Source: Oleiphilus sp. (GTDB taxonomy: Bacteria > Pseudomonadota > Gammaproteobacteria > Pseudomonadales > Oleiphilaceae). Taken from it: a stretch of DNA of 44,742 bases. Every line of letters starts with the position of its first letter. The first letter of the stretch is position 1. Where the stretch lies: NCBI GenBank assembly GCA_006212045.1, contig PZPK01000031.1:1-44742 (forward strand), read 5' to 3'. The notes beneath the pieces were generated by a model. It worked only from the letters and a program-made list of their open reading frames with translations, was not told where the DNA came from and searched no databases. A program made the translations under genes and the position numbers. Positions 6,547 through 16,836 of the stretch are shown piece by piece.

Positions 6547-7125
6547 TTAACCCAGAATCGAACCTAACCCCTTTTCAAGCAGCGCGCCTGTCGAATTCCC
6601 ACCTTGGGAAAAATACTGAACAGCTATGTTGGCAAATTGCGCGATCATGTCCGGGCTGAGTCCCAGCGCTTCAAATTGCTGAGTCAGTTGGCTCATTCCG
6701 CCGAGCGACGCAGCCAGTCCCCCCGCACCAGAAAGCATGCCACCCAGGCCTCCTGTTTTACCACCAGCGCTTAGTGCCGGAGCTGCTGCCAACAGTGATT
6801 CCATACCCGGAATACCGGCGCCCAACTGTTTAAACTCATCTGAAGAAAGAGAGCTTTTTGCCATCCCCAATAAGGAGCCCATGCCGCCTTCAGCCTGGGT
6901 TTCAGTCACGCCCAATTGTTGCGTCAGCGTCGGCACCAGGCCCGCAGCCATCTCAATCGCCGAATCGGTCATGGAAGGTTCTGCTGTTGTATTTTGCTGC
7001 TCAACAACCGGTGTCACTTTCTCATCTTCGGGCGCTTTCTTTCCCAGCAGCGAATCAAAAAAACCGGCGTGCACCGTACCACTCATTCCAAACACCAGGG
7101 CCGAAGCCATCCATAATTTATGCAT
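6547..7125 (-). CDS. DUF2780-type secreted protein
   Basis: From the ATG at 7125, which has a good AGGAACAGG site, the protein has 192 residues. A signal peptide (MHKLWMASALVFGMSGTVHA) comes first, then a short charged linker. The Gly/Ala/Leu-rich body (GGLGGMLSGAGGLAASLGG, then QFEALGLSPDMIAQFANIA) is typical of the DUF2780/VcgC-VcgE family. The family has no established function. It stands alone, convergent with the PEP-CTERM gene and separated from the upstream gene by about 150 bp. An in-frame start at 7158 would add 11 residues ahead of the signal peptide and is less likely. Confidence 0.75.
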   Translation of the reverse strand: MHKLWMASALVFGMSGTVHAGFFDSLLGKKAPEDEKVTPVVEQQNTTAEPSMTDSAIEMAAGLVPTLTQQLGVTETQAEGGMGSLLGMAKSSLSSDEFKQLGAGIPGMESLLAAAPALSAGGKTGGLGGMLSGAGGLAASLGGMSQLTQQFEALGLSPDMIAQFANIAVQYFSQGGNSTGALLEKGLGSILG

Positions 7126-7276
7126 AATCCTGTTCCTGTTTTCCTGTGCGATAGTCAACGCTGGAGTTTAACAAATAAAGGGCCTTCGGCGAGCAATAGT
7201 TTCTGAATATCCTGAAGATACACCAATGAGAAAGAGCTTGATGGCTAATGCTTCTTTTCGACCTGTCACATGTCAT

Positions 7277-8419
7277 TTACTTGATCGCATGTGCAATAAA
7301 CCGGCTGACCTCGTCAATCTGCACAGGCTTGGCAATCGCTGGGCTGACAAATCCCGGCTTAATAAGGTAGCCCTTTTCAATCAAGCGGGTGACGAGACCG
7401 AGATACTCGAGCGACACCTTACCACAAAGAAGATGCTTGAAGTCTTTTTCCGATTCGTAGGCATTCAGCATCTGGTGCAAGCCCTGTAAATAAAGATAGT
7501 CTTTGGTCAGACCGCCACCCCGATATACTCGCGCGGTGATCGTAAATGCCAGTTCGTCAGCCACCTGATATTGCTCCTTCAGCATCATAAAGGTGGTCTT
7601 GAAATCTTTCTCATGGATCATGGAGTGCACAGCCAGAACCCTTAAGGCCAATACTTTCAAGCGTGGCAAGGTCATAAAACCGGCCAAATACTCGCACAAA
7701 ATTGCCAGCCCTTCCTGCGTCGTGGTATTGACCGGACAACCCAGAGACAATACCCGTAACGGCTGATTGCGCGCATTCAGGGTCGTCACCAGATGCACAC
7801 CGAGTTCATGGTGCAATAGTGCATTCACTTCGGTTTCGGCCACTCGTGCCATTCGATTGACCTTAATCACCGTACCCGATACCAGCGCATTCGCAATCAT
7901 GCTGTCGTCCAGCCTGATCTGGTATTCATAGCCTTCACGAGAGGCAAATGCTTCGAGCCGGGCAACAATATCGTCCGCGCCTAACGATGCATCATCCCTT
8001 TGATCCAGGTCGTCAGGTAAATGGAGGATAAAGTGCGCGTTACGCATGTCTTTGTCACTGGGTTCGCCGTAATAGCGCATCGAATCATAGAGAAAATCAG
8101 CCGTACCAACCGAACGAAACTGGTCCAGCTTATCTGCATAGGAACCAATCACATCGCTGTAAAGTCTTATCAGGTCTTCATCCACAAGGTTTTCGACCGG
8201 AAGCGCATACAAGGCCCGCTTTCGCGCAAAATGGTCGAAGCTATGCGCTTCATAAATAAAGTCCGGATTGACCGCAAAACCGGAAGCAAAAAAGGCTTCC
8301 CTTTCGTGTCGGAAATTCAAAGGCGTAACAGCACCGAGTATATCGACACCTCTGACAGCCTCAAACAACGCGCTGTCCAGTTCTGTCAACACGGTCGAGT
8401 GGGGTTCATGTAAGGTCAT
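7277..8419 (-). CDS. QEGLA-motif metallopeptidase-like protein (DUF1704 / MATCAP-like)
   Basis: The protein has 380 residues. The central region carries HHELGVHLVTTLNARN (a gluzincin-like HExxxH zinc motif) followed about 30 residues later by TTQEGLAILCEY, the QEGLA motif that names the family. Bacterial members are annotated as flavohemoglobin-expression-modulating QEGLA proteins. Eukaryotic relatives are tubulin tyrosine carboxypeptidases (MATCAP), so a carboxypeptidase-like activity is plausible. The start lies 18 bp after the ptsP stop, with AGGCAAG as ribosome binding site, so it is probably cotranscribed with ptsP. The bacterial substrate is unknown. Confidence 0.85.
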   Translation of the reverse strand: MTLHEPHSTVLTELDSALFEAVRGVDILGAVTPLNFRHEREAFFASGFAVNPDFIYEAHSFDHFARKRALYALPVENLVDEDLIRLYSDVIGSYADKLDQFRSVGTADFLYDSMRYYGEPSDKDMRNAHFILHLPDDLDQRDDASLGADDIVARLEAFASREGYEYQIRLDDSMIANALVSGTVIKVNRMARVAETEVNALLHHELGVHLVTTLNARNQPLRVLSLGCPVNTTTQEGLAILCEYLAGFMTLPRLKVLALRVLAVHSMIHEKDFKTTFMMLKEQYQVADELAFTITARVYRGGGLTKDYLYLQGLHQMLNAYESEKDFKHLLCGKVSLEYLGLVTRLIEKGYLIKPGFVSPAIAKPVQIDEVSRFIAHAIK

Positions 8420-8437
8420 AAGCTTGCCTGTGTTTGG

Positions 8438-10708
8438 TCAAGGCCGCTTGATTTCAGCCAACAGTTCTTTGCATGGCATATCAAGTGAGGCGATGAATTG
8501 CTCTCCCAGATGGCGAATGGAGGCGGCGGTATCTAGGCGCAATGCCTCCGTAAGTAACTGCACCAGATCTCCCAGATCAATATGTCGAATCAGGCTTTTA
8601 ATCAGAGGAATTTTTGCCGCACTCATGCTGAGCTGCCGAAACCCCAAAGCCAGCAGAAAGATGACCGCGACCGGATCCGAAGCCATTTCACCACAAAGAC
8701 TGACTGGCAAGTCCTCAGCTTTGGCAAAGTCTACAATGCGCTTTAGCTCAAACAACACGGCCGGGTGCAGTGGGTCAAACCATTTACTCACCAGAGGATT
8801 ATTGCGATCAATCGCTAGCAAATACTGGCTCAGGTCATTGCTGCCTACCGAAATAAAATCCAGTTTACTGCGCCAGAATGGTAACAGGGAAATACAACTT
8901 GGAACCTCCACCATCATGCCAATTTTGGGGTACCGCAGCGCAAAGCCCTGCACAGTGAGCTCCTCGAAGGTCGACTTCACCAAAGCAATGCTCTCATCCA
9001 GCTGCTCTGTCGATCCGATCATCGGAAACAATAAATGAAGTTGATCGCTATCGCCTGCAGCTTTCAAAGCCGCTTTTACCTGAGTTGTCAGCAGAGAAAT
9101 ATTATCCAGCGAGTAACGTATTCCTCTCAGCCCCAGAGCCGGATTATCTTCATGGATGCCAGGCAAATACGGAAGGGACTTGTCCGACCCGATATCAAGC
9201 GATCGTAAATACACCGGTTTACCCCGGTACTGCCGAAGGACATTCTGGTAAATTGACTCCTGCTCCTGCTCTGAAGGCAGGCTTTCACTGAGCATGAAGG
9301 GCACTTCAGTGCGATAGAGTCCCACGCCCTCGGCCCCAAAGCGCAGGCCTGGTTCCACATCGGCTTGCAGTCCGGAGTTGGCCATGAGCGTGACGCGCTG
9401 ATGGTCTAGCGTCTCGGCGGGCAAATGTATATCCTGCTGGAGTCGAACATCAAGTAGCTCACGCTCCCTGATCATGCGCCGATATTCATTTTGCATGACC
9501 TGGCTGGGCGCACAGATAACTTCTCCGCGCGTGCCGTCCACAATCAACGGATCTCCGTTGGAAACAGAAAGCCCCTCAACGCCCATCACAGCAGGGATGC
9601 CCAGTGCATTCGCGAATACGGCAATGTGCGACAGGGCGGCACCCTCAAAACAGACAATGCCCACCAGATCACGAGTCGCCAATTTGGCAATCACGGACAC
9701 ACTGATGCGATCACCAACCAGTATCAACGGCCCTTCACTCTCTGGCAGGCTTTGTTCGCCGTCACCCTTCCAAATTTGATACAGCTTGTCTCCCAGATGT
9801 TCGATATCCTCCGCCCTCGCCCTGAGGTAAGGATCCTCCATCACACGAAATTGCTCCGAGATGGATTCCACCGCTTTCTTTAAAGCCCATGGCAATTGAA
9901 AACCGGCTTTGATTTCAGCCTCAATCAACTGCTCAAACAATGGATCCTGCAGCATCATCTGGTACGCATCGAGGACCGATGCGGGGCCATCTCCCATCTC
10001 CTTAAGGACAATCACCCGCTCACGGCACATCTCCTCAATCGCCGCCTGCTTCATGTGGTGCCAACCTTCCAGTTCGCGCACTGAGGACTCTGACTGCAAT
10101 CGCTGTACCTTGGCCAGGTTGGGATGCAGCTGCACAATCGCTCGCCCCAGCGCCAGCCCTTGCGCACCGCGAATACCTGAATGAAAGATATTCTCGTTTC
10201 GGGTTCGCAACGGACCACTCGCCAGCGAAATCATCAAATGCGCCAGATGCACCGCCAGAGTAGACAACAGCGCTTCCTGTTCCGAACACAAACAGTCAGG
10301 ACGACGACTTTGCACCACCAGCACGCCGTTCACCACACCACGGTATATCAAAGGGACGCCACAAAAACTGTGGAACTCTTCCTCATGCGAATGCGCGACG
10401 TAAAAATAGTCCGGATGCTGTGAAGGTTCACTGATATTAATCGTATGCTGCCCAAGCATGACTTTCCCGACCAGGCCACTGCCCGGCGGAATAACCACCG
10501 GAATAGATCGCGATAACCCGTGGGTCGCGACCAGACTGAGACTGTCATCATCCAAACGGCGGTAGAGGCTGCAGACATCGACAGCCAGCTGCTCACTAAT
10601 CTGGTCAACAATAAGATTGATCTGGCTTTCAAGACTACTGGCCCTGGCGGCAGATTGAATAATCTGGGTCAGAATTGTCAGGGCATTGACAGGTAAAGAT
10701 GGGGCCAT
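8438..10708 (-). CDS. ptsP: phosphoenolpyruvate-protein phosphotransferase PtsP (EI-Ntr)
   Basis: The protein has 756 residues. A GAF domain (about 10-160) is followed by the enzyme I core: the HPr-binding helical region, the phosphohistidine loop GAALSHIAVFANALGIP with His361, and a C-terminal PEP-binding TIM barrel (LYRTEVPFM, GSNDLSQYLLAIDRNNPLV with LCGEMASDP). It starts the nitrogen-type phosphotransfer chain, passing phosphate from PEP to NPr. The GAF domain senses nitrogen status in related proteins. The ATG at 10708 has GGAAG upstream and fits the family start; an upstream start at 10750 is less likely. The usual rppH neighbour is not adjacent here. The QEGLA gene follows. Confidence 0.95.
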   Translation of the reverse strand: MAPSLPVNALTILTQIIQSAARASSLESQINLIVDQISEQLAVDVCSLYRRLDDDSLSLVATHGLSRSIPVVIPPGSGLVGKVMLGQHTINISEPSQHPDYFYVAHSHEEEFHSFCGVPLIYRGVVNGVLVVQSRRPDCLCSEQEALLSTLAVHLAHLMISLASGPLRTRNENIFHSGIRGAQGLALGRAIVQLHPNLAKVQRLQSESSVRELEGWHHMKQAAIEEMCRERVIVLKEMGDGPASVLDAYQMMLQDPLFEQLIEAEIKAGFQLPWALKKAVESISEQFRVMEDPYLRARAEDIEHLGDKLYQIWKGDGEQSLPESEGPLILVGDRISVSVIAKLATRDLVGIVCFEGAALSHIAVFANALGIPAVMGVEGLSVSNGDPLIVDGTRGEVICAPSQVMQNEYRRMIRERELLDVRLQQDIHLPAETLDHQRVTLMANSGLQADVEPGLRFGAEGVGLYRTEVPFMLSESLPSEQEQESIYQNVLRQYRGKPVYLRSLDIGSDKSLPYLPGIHEDNPALGLRGIRYSLDNISLLTTQVKAALKAAGDSDQLHLLFPMIGSTEQLDESIALVKSTFEELTVQGFALRYPKIGMMVEVPSCISLLPFWRSKLDFISVGSNDLSQYLLAIDRNNPLVSKWFDPLHPAVLFELKRIVDFAKAEDLPVSLCGEMASDPVAVIFLLALGFRQLSMSAAKIPLIKSLIRHIDLGDLVQLLTEALRLDTAASIRHLGEQFIASLDMPCKELLAEIKRP

Positions 10709-10870
10709 GGTTACAACTTCCGCAACAGCGCTATATGGTAGAAAAAGCAACCTGATTAATTACACGCAAAGTGGTCGGACAGCAAGCTAAATCTTTAGCA
10801 TGCTGTCACCCGAAACGGCTCCCCGGAAACTGAAATAATGGTTTTCAAAAGCTTGTGCGCGACCCGCGCA

Positions 10871-11686
10871 CTACTCAAAAGGTGAATTCAGCATAATTTT
10901 TTTACGTGCATGGTATCGCAAGGCTTCAAAGTCATCCGCCCAGTGTTTTTTTACCAGTCGATCTATCAGCCCCGAAGCTCTTGCCTGTTTCATTGCCTGA
11001 TTCAATAATGCGACATGCTGTTGTCCGGCATTCGGCCCCTGACGACTCAAATAGAATTTGAAATCACGCTGGTACTCCAGCACCAGCGTTTGTTCGATGG
11101 CGAGATCCGTATAGCGTACTGCTTCTTCACGAATTTCCGTCAAACCACGTGAAAAATAGTCATAGCTGCGGCCCAATGGAATCATCCGAAATATAGCGCG
11201 CCAATCACCGCTATGCTCCTTGTACTTCAAATCATTGGCTTTCCAGACTCTCGCGTCATACCAATCCGTACCCATGCCGCCGACCAATCCCAAGGCTCTA
11301 AAGTCTTGCAGGGACTTCACACTATCAAACAGCGCCTGATCTTTCTTTCGAATCAGCAGTATGCGTTTTCCAATAAGATTATTGGTCAAACCCACGTGAA
11401 TGGGGATATGTTTCTGATTGCGCTGTTCGGTCTCCAGCATCCAGTAGAGCGAGAGGCGCCCGGCCTCCAGTTCTGCCTTGGCACGCATTTGAGGTAACTC
11501 GCGGGCAACCAGTTCAACGGAATGTCCGGTTTCCCGAATGGCAGACTCCAGCAATTCATGAAAAAACAAATGTAAACGAGGGGATTCTGATAAGACAGGT
11601 ACGTGAAGCCTAATTTCTTTGGCATACACGTTTGAGGCGAGACAACCAGCCAAGCAGAAAACGATTGTCCTGAAAAGCACCCACAT
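10871..11686 (-). CDS. periplasmic substrate-binding protein (SBP_bac_3-like)
   Basis: The protein has 271 residues and an N-terminal signal peptide (MWVLFRTIVFCLAGCLASNVYA). A transporter-type solute-binding fold of about 245 residues follows. Segments such as RLHLFFHELLESAIRETG, VGGMGTDWYDARVW and RGLTEIREEAVRY resemble the orphan binding-protein homologues common in aquatic gammaproteobacteria. No ABC permease or ATPase is adjacent. It may act as a stand-alone sensor or feed the downstream signalling protein rather than a transporter. The ligand cannot be told from the sequence. Confidence 0.7.
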   Translation of the reverse strand: MWVLFRTIVFCLAGCLASNVYAKEIRLHVPVLSESPRLHLFFHELLESAIRETGHSVELVARELPQMRAKAELEAGRLSLYWMLETEQRNQKHIPIHVGLTNNLIGKRILLIRKKDQALFDSVKSLQDFRALGLVGGMGTDWYDARVWKANDLKYKEHSGDWRAIFRMIPLGRSYDYFSRGLTEIREEAVRYTDLAIEQTLVLEYQRDFKFYLSRQGPNAGQQHVALLNQAMKQARASGLIDRLVKKHWADDFEALRYHARKKIMLNSPFE

Positions 11687-11837
11687 TTAAGCTGTCCAAT
11701 TGATAGCGATAGATTTAAGTATAGCTATTTCGGGAATAAGGCCACCGGGCCGACCTGAAGGATACCATCAGAGTTTACTTGGAACACGTGTCCGAAAAAA
11801 AAACAACAACGCAGTGTGTATGCACGGGGCACAATAT

Positions 11838-14099
11838 TTACTTTTGGACGTCTGACTGGCTGTGAAGGGACTCCAGTGACCACTTCACAAAATCTTCCGC
11901 AGACATGGGGTGAGCAATAAGATAACCCTGCAAGGCGTCAATATTTCTGGCGGCCAAATGTGCCTGCTGAGACGCTGTTTCAACGCCTTCCGCAACGACT
12001 ACCAGATTCATCGATTGCGCAAGAGATAGAATGGTATCGACAATGGCAGAGCCTTCAACATCGATCTGGTCAATAAAACTTCGATCAATCTTCAACTCAT
12101 CAATCGGGAGCGTATGCAAGTAAGCCAGCGATGAATACCCGGTCCCGAAATCATCAATAGAAAACCGAAACCCCGCTGCTTTCATGGCATGCATTTTCTC
12201 GACGACTTCATCCATGTCGTTCATTAACATGCTTTCGGTTATTTCCAATTTCAAGCGACTGGTTTCAATCTGTTCCTGATCAACCATCCCGATCAACGTT
12301 TGTGCAATATCACCGTGGAACTGATTGGCACTAATATTAATTGCGATCGACAAGTCTTTGAGCTCTGGAGACGCCGCATCCAGATGCCGTATCAGTTCAC
12401 AGGTGTGGCGCAACACCTGTTCCTGCAATTCAAAGATCAGGCCTGACTGCTCTGCCAGCGGGATGAAATGGTCCGGCCGTATAATGCCTTTCTTGGGGTT
12501 GTTCCAGCGAATCAATGCTTCGGCACCCACAAGCCTACCTGACGCAGGACATATTTGCGGCTGAAAATAAGGTACAAACTCTCCTCTGACAAGGGAAGTC
12601 GTGATCTCCCGCTCCATCGCCAATCGTTGATCAATGATCGATTGCAGCACCGGATTATGAAATGCGTATTGGCTACCGCCCTTCTTCTTGGACTGATACA
12701 TCGCAATGTCAGCCCGTCGCAGGATTTCTTCGGCACTCTGACATTGCTTGTCGATCATACAAATACCGATGCTGACGGAAATACGGTACTCATCGCCATT
12801 GAGACGAAAGGTATCACTCATATTTTCAATCAGACGCCCGGAAACCACTTTGGCCTCATGCTCCATGGTATCAAGGTTGTCATTCTGCCCGATAAGGAGC
12901 ACAACAAATTCATCTCCACCGATACGTGCAATCAGGTCTTGTTCCCTTAACGCCGGCTTGAGCCTGTTTGCGACCTTGCGCAGCAAGGCATCACCAATAT
13001 CATGACCAAGCGAGTCATTTATGCGCTTGAATTTATCAAGATCACAGTAAAGTAAGGCCCCCACCATTTTGCGGGATTGGGCTTTTTCGATCGCCGTCTG
13101 CAAATCCCTGAGCAACATCCGCCGGTTGGGTAATTCGGTAAGTGGATCAAAAAAAGCCAGCTGCTGAATCCTGAGCTCATCCTCTTTTCGATTGGTGATA
13201 TCCCGCGCCATCCAGAGGATGTGTTTTTTCTCAGGGCTATCTGCCTGATAATTGTGAATGACCGCAGAGCGGCCCTCAAAAACGCGCTGGCCTTTCAGTA
13301 CTTTCAAGGTGTATTCAAAAACCTGCACCTCATCTGCCAGCAAGGTCTTGTTGATGACGCGCTGTATCGACTCAACCTCTTCGGTATACAGGATTTCGCG
13401 CATGTTTTTGCCAATCATGTAATCTCGATCTGCCAGCAGCAATGACAGATCAGCCCCGAAAATATCGACGTAATAACCTTCCTCATCAAAAATCAGTGCC
13501 AGATCAGGCAGCACCGACACCAGCGCTTCCAACTTGCCACTGCTGGCATTCAGCTCTCTGACAAGATTTCGAACGCGACAAGCCATTTGATCTTTTTCTA
13601 TCGCAACGCCACTAAGATGCGTAAAGGCAGTAATCAAGTCCAAATGCCAATCGCTGGGAGTCATTGGTTCGGCATAATAAATCGCAAATGTACCAACCAC
13701 ACGGCCCTCGGAACATAGCACCGGGGTGGACCAGCAGGCTCTCAAGTCATTTGCCAACGCAATATCCTTAAAATCGTTCCACAAGGGGTCTACGGCGATA
13801 TCACTGACGATCACAGGTGCCTTGCGGAATGCAGCAGTACCGCATGAACCCGCGCCTTCTCCAATGGCAATTCCATCAATCGCTTCACAGTAGCTTTGCG
13901 CAAGGTTTGGCGAGGCACCATGAAACAATTGGCCCTCGCGCAGTAAAAGAATCGAGCAATACGCTTTGCCGGAATGGATCAGCGACTCCACTGAAGTGGA
14001 GATATGATCAAGGCTGGAATGCAGGTCATCACAAAGCGCAATCTTTTCAATGACTGATCGCTGGGCTTGTAACAGGCTTTCAAGATTTGTTTGATCCAT
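11838..14099 (-). CDS. GAF-PAS-GGDEF-EAL cyclic di-GMP signalling protein
   Basis: The protein has 753 residues. A GAF domain (about 20-175) and a PAS domain (about 190-310) precede GGDEF (about 325-490) and EAL (about 500-745). The GGDEF motif is intact (RIGGDEFVVLL), with an REQD inhibitory-site motif five residues before it. The EAL domain keeps EALIRW, EITESML and DDFGTGYSS, so both synthesis and breakdown of c-di-GMP are chemically possible. It has no membrane segments. The neighbouring periplasmic binding protein is on the same strand but 151 bp away. The start ATG at 14099 has a weak ribosome binding site. Confidence 0.95.
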   Translation of the reverse strand: MDQTNLESLLQAQRSVIEKIALCDDLHSSLDHISTSVESLIHSGKAYCSILLLREGQLFHGASPNLAQSYCEAIDGIAIGEGAGSCGTAAFRKAPVIVSDIAVDPLWNDFKDIALANDLRACWSTPVLCSEGRVVGTFAIYYAEPMTPSDWHLDLITAFTHLSGVAIEKDQMACRVRNLVRELNASSGKLEALVSVLPDLALIFDEEGYYVDIFGADLSLLLADRDYMIGKNMREILYTEEVESIQRVINKTLLADEVQVFEYTLKVLKGQRVFEGRSAVIHNYQADSPEKKHILWMARDITNRKEDELRIQQLAFFDPLTELPNRRMLLRDLQTAIEKAQSRKMVGALLYCDLDKFKRINDSLGHDIGDALLRKVANRLKPALREQDLIARIGGDEFVVLLIGQNDNLDTMEHEAKVVSGRLIENMSDTFRLNGDEYRISVSIGICMIDKQCQSAEEILRRADIAMYQSKKKGGSQYAFHNPVLQSIIDQRLAMEREITTSLVRGEFVPYFQPQICPASGRLVGAEALIRWNNPKKGIIRPDHFIPLAEQSGLIFELQEQVLRHTCELIRHLDAASPELKDLSIAINISANQFHGDIAQTLIGMVDQEQIETSRLKLEITESMLMNDMDEVVEKMHAMKAAGFRFSIDDFGTGYSSLAYLHTLPIDELKIDRSFIDQIDVEGSAIVDTILSLAQSMNLVVVAEGVETASQQAHLAARNIDALQGYLIAHPMSAEDFVKWSLESLHSQSDVQK

Positions 14100-14270
14100 A
14101 CGTCTACATCACATCGAGGCTCTGGGAAGTATAGACCGCTCAGATGGATCTGCACGCCGGTCGCAGATTGGAGTCAACAGTGCGCCTCAGAGCATCACCA
14201 TTCAAAGCCTTACCCTGTCTTTGGCTTTTGCTCTATGCTTGCCTCTACTGTTGTCAATGATCATTGCCCT

Positions 14271-15056
14271 ATGACCCTAGAATCCTCTCGTACAGACAAA
14301 AATTTCGACCCGCTATTCGAACGCTTTTCCCGCCGTATACATGGCTCTGCGAAAGGCGAAATTCGTACAGCCATCATTCAACGCGACCTTCAGCAAATAC
14401 TTGAAGATAAAGAGGGCTTGGCTATTTGTGATTTGGGGGCCGGACTGGGGCAATTTACGATTGCGCTGGCCCGCACACACAAGCTGACCTACGTCGAGAT
14501 GTCCGGCAAGATGTGTGATTTGGCTCAGCATCGGGCGCAGCTGGCATCGGTTAAGGAGCGCATCACCTGGCTAAACCAGCCCTATCAGGAGGCTATTTCC
14601 GAACTGAAGACTCAGCAGGACCTCATCCTTTGCCATGCACTGCTGGAGTGGCTCGCCGAACCCGCTCGGCTGTTCGAACGCATTCGCCCTGCAATGAAAC
14701 CGGGGGCCTGGCTATCCTTGTGTTTCTACAACCCCGACGGCCTCACCTATCGCAACCTGATTCGAGGCAATTTTGACTGGTTGGACAATGACAGCAAAGA
14801 CGCCCCCAACGAAACCAGCCTGACACCCACGCACCCTTGCCGCCGTGAAGACGTGCATTGCTGGTTGGCCGATAATGGTTTTGAAGTCCACAGTGAATCA
14901 GGCATCCGTGTGTTCAGTGACTACGTAGTGGAAAAGAGGGGGGGGTTACAAGATCCGGAAAAAGTACTGAAGAAAGAGCTGCAATACTCTACCCGGTTGC
15001 CATTCAAACACATGGGAAGGTATCTCCATGTGCTGGCCCGAAAAACAGGCGCTTAA
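14271..15056 (+). CDS. cmoM: tRNA 5-carboxymethoxyuridine methyltransferase CmoM
   Basis: The protein has 261 residues. A class I SAM-binding motif (CDLGAGLGQFTIALA) comes first, and the C-terminal LPFKHMGRYLHVLARK is characteristic of CmoM (formerly SmtA). CmoM methylates cmo5U34 to mcmo5U in some tRNAs. The N-terminus (RTDKNFDPLFERFSRRIHGSAKG) matches the family, which places the start at the ATG at 14271. Upstream in-frame starts would add residues without homology. It is divergent from the GGDEF-EAL gene across 171 bp and converges on ahpF. Confidence 0.85.
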   Translation: MTLESSRTDKNFDPLFERFSRRIHGSAKGEIRTAIIQRDLQQILEDKEGLAICDLGAGLGQFTIALARTHKLTYVEMSGKMCDLAQHRAQLASVKERITWLNQPYQEAISELKTQQDLILCHALLEWLAEPARLFERIRPAMKPGAWLSLCFYNPDGLTYRNLIRGNFDWLDNDSKDAPNETSLTPTHPCRREDVHCWLADNGFEVHSESGIRVFSDYVVEKRGGLQDPEKVLKKELQYSTRLPFKHMGRYLHVLARKTGA

Positions 15057-15078
15057 GCTGAGCAGGAGCGGTGAGACA

Positions 15079-15110
15079 AACAGACCCCAGCGATCAAGCC
15101 GGGGTCTGTT
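15079..15110. terminator. stem-loop between convergent cmoM and ahpF
   Basis: AACAGACCCC at 15079-15088 pairs perfectly with GGGGTCTGTT at 15101-15110. The T run is short on both strands, so it is a modest terminator, but the placement between convergent genes supports the call. Confidence 0.6.
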
Positions 15111-15144
15111 GCCTGGGAGCAAAGTGCGTGCTTTAGCCTTTGCG

Positions 15145-16803
15145 CTAAACGGCTTCAGCTAAAGCGTCATTCGAACTTGACCGTTGAGACTCAGGTGCAA
15201 GATCGTTCGCCACCGTCGCCTGCGATTTATGCAGCGCATCCAGGCGTTCGCTTTGCTGCAATAAGTACTCGAAAGATGACAGTGATGCCTTCGAGCCCTC
15301 TCCCATCGCTATCACAATCTGCTTGTAAGGTACGGTCGTCACATCGCCACAGGCAAAGATGCCCGCTGCCGATGTCTGACACTTCTCATTCACGACGATT
15401 TCTCCAAACGCGGTGCGTTCCAGCAAATCACCCACAAAATCGCTATTGGGTACCAGCCCGATCTGGACAAACACACCTTCCAGATCGACACGTTGCTCTG
15501 CCCCACTGTCACGTTCCTCATAAGTCATTGCATTGACCTTACCGGATTCGGCCAGAATCTGTTTGGTCGCAACATTGGTCAGTATCGTAATGTTCTCGCG
15601 TTCTCTGGCCCTGTCCACCAACACCTGATCCGCCTTCAATTCCGGCATAAATTCGAACACCGTCACCGACTTTACAATACCCGCCAGATCCAGTGCCGCC
15701 TCAATACCCGAGTTGCCACCGCCGACGACCGCAACATCCTTACCCTTGAAGAAAGGCCCGTCGCAATGGGGGCAGTACGCCACACCATTTCCGACATTTT
15801 CTTTTTCTCCAGGTACGCCCAGCTCTCTCCATTTCGCTCCGGTCGCAATGATCACGGTTTTGGTCGCGATACTTTCTCCTGAGGACAAACGAATCTGCTT
15901 GATATCACCCTGTTCTATCTCTTGAACACGCAGGTGTTCCCTGAGCGAAATATCATAGTTATCCAAATGCGCCTGCAATGCCCCTGACAGGGTCGGACCG
16001 TTTGTTTTCGGTACCGAGATCAGGTTCTCTATATCCATGGTGTCTTTGACCTGACCACCGATCCGGTCGGCGATCAGAGTGACATGCAAACCTTTACGCG
16101 CGCTGTATATCGCTGAGCTGACCCCGGCCGGCCCGCCACCAATGACGACGACATCCTGCAAAGGCAAGCTTTGCACCTGTTCTGCGGTGTCCGAAACTGG
16201 TGCACGTTGGAGCAGTTTGTCAATCAGCTCAGCCGCGTCTACCTTGCCATTCGCAAACAGCTCTCCGTTCAGATAAACGCTGGGGACGCCCTGAATATCA
16301 CGTGCTTCGATCAACTCCGGGTACAAGCCCCCGTCAATCATTTCACTGCGAATGTTCGGGTTGATCAGAGCAAACTGATTCAGTGCCTGCACCACATCAG
16401 GACAGTTGTGGCAACTCAGGCTTACAAATACCTCAAAATTCAACTCGTCACTCAGCCCGGCAATGCGTTGTTGCAGACTTTGATCCAGTTTGAGCGCCGT
16501 TCCCGAAGCCTGCAACATGGCCAACACCAGTGAATTGAATTCATGACCACTGGGAATGCCGGAGAAACGGATACCGGTATCCTCACCGTCGGCCTCGATC
16601 AGAAAAGAGACGGGGCTACGCAGCGTATCGCTCACATTGCGTTCTTCCAGATCGATTTTCTCGCTCACGCTTGAGATTTCCAAAAGAAATGCCTTTAGCT
16701 CATCGCGCTTGCTGTGCTCGCCCGTTTGCAGAACGAAGGTAATGTGCCGGTTCATCTCCGACGTGTAGGTTTTTAAAGCTTGTAAAATATCACGACTAAT
16801 CAC
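15145..16803 (-). CDS. ahpF: alkyl hydroperoxide reductase subunit F
   Basis: The protein has 552 residues. An N-terminal double thioredoxin-like domain carries Cys131/Cys134 (CHNC). An FAD/NAD(P)H disulphide reductase follows, with GGGPAG (222-227) and redox CPHC (344-347, [10 protein letters not shown]). It passes electrons from NAD(P)H to AhpC. The usual family ends shortly after the SLSAFDYL-like segment. Here about 40 extra residues follow SLSSFEYLL; they are polar, Ala/Ser rich and probably disordered. The start codon is GTG with AGGGAG upstream. It lies 95 bp after ahpC, with a stem-loop between. Confidence 0.95.
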   Translation of the reverse strand: MISRDILQALKTYTSEMNRHITFVLQTGEHSKRDELKAFLLEISSVSEKIDLEERNVSDTLRSPVSFLIEADGEDTGIRFSGIPSGHEFNSLVLAMLQASGTALKLDQSLQQRIAGLSDELNFEVFVSLSCHNCPDVVQALNQFALINPNIRSEMIDGGLYPELIEARDIQGVPSVYLNGELFANGKVDAAELIDKLLQRAPVSDTAEQVQSLPLQDVVVIGGGPAGVSSAIYSARKGLHVTLIADRIGGQVKDTMDIENLISVPKTNGPTLSGALQAHLDNYDISLREHLRVQEIEQGDIKQIRLSSGESIATKTVIIATGAKWRELGVPGEKENVGNGVAYCPHCDGPFFKGKDVAVVGGGNSGIEAALDLAGIVKSVTVFEFMPELKADQVLVDRARERENITILTNVATKQILAESGKVNAMTYEERDSGAEQRVDLEGVFVQIGLVPNSDFVGDLLERTAFGEIVVNEKCQTSAAGIFACGDVTTVPYKQIVIAMGEGSKASLSSFEYLLQQSERLDALHKSQATVANDLAPESQRSSSNDALAEAV

Positions 16804-16836
16804 GAGGACACTCCCTTAAAAATAGCGTTGTACTGC

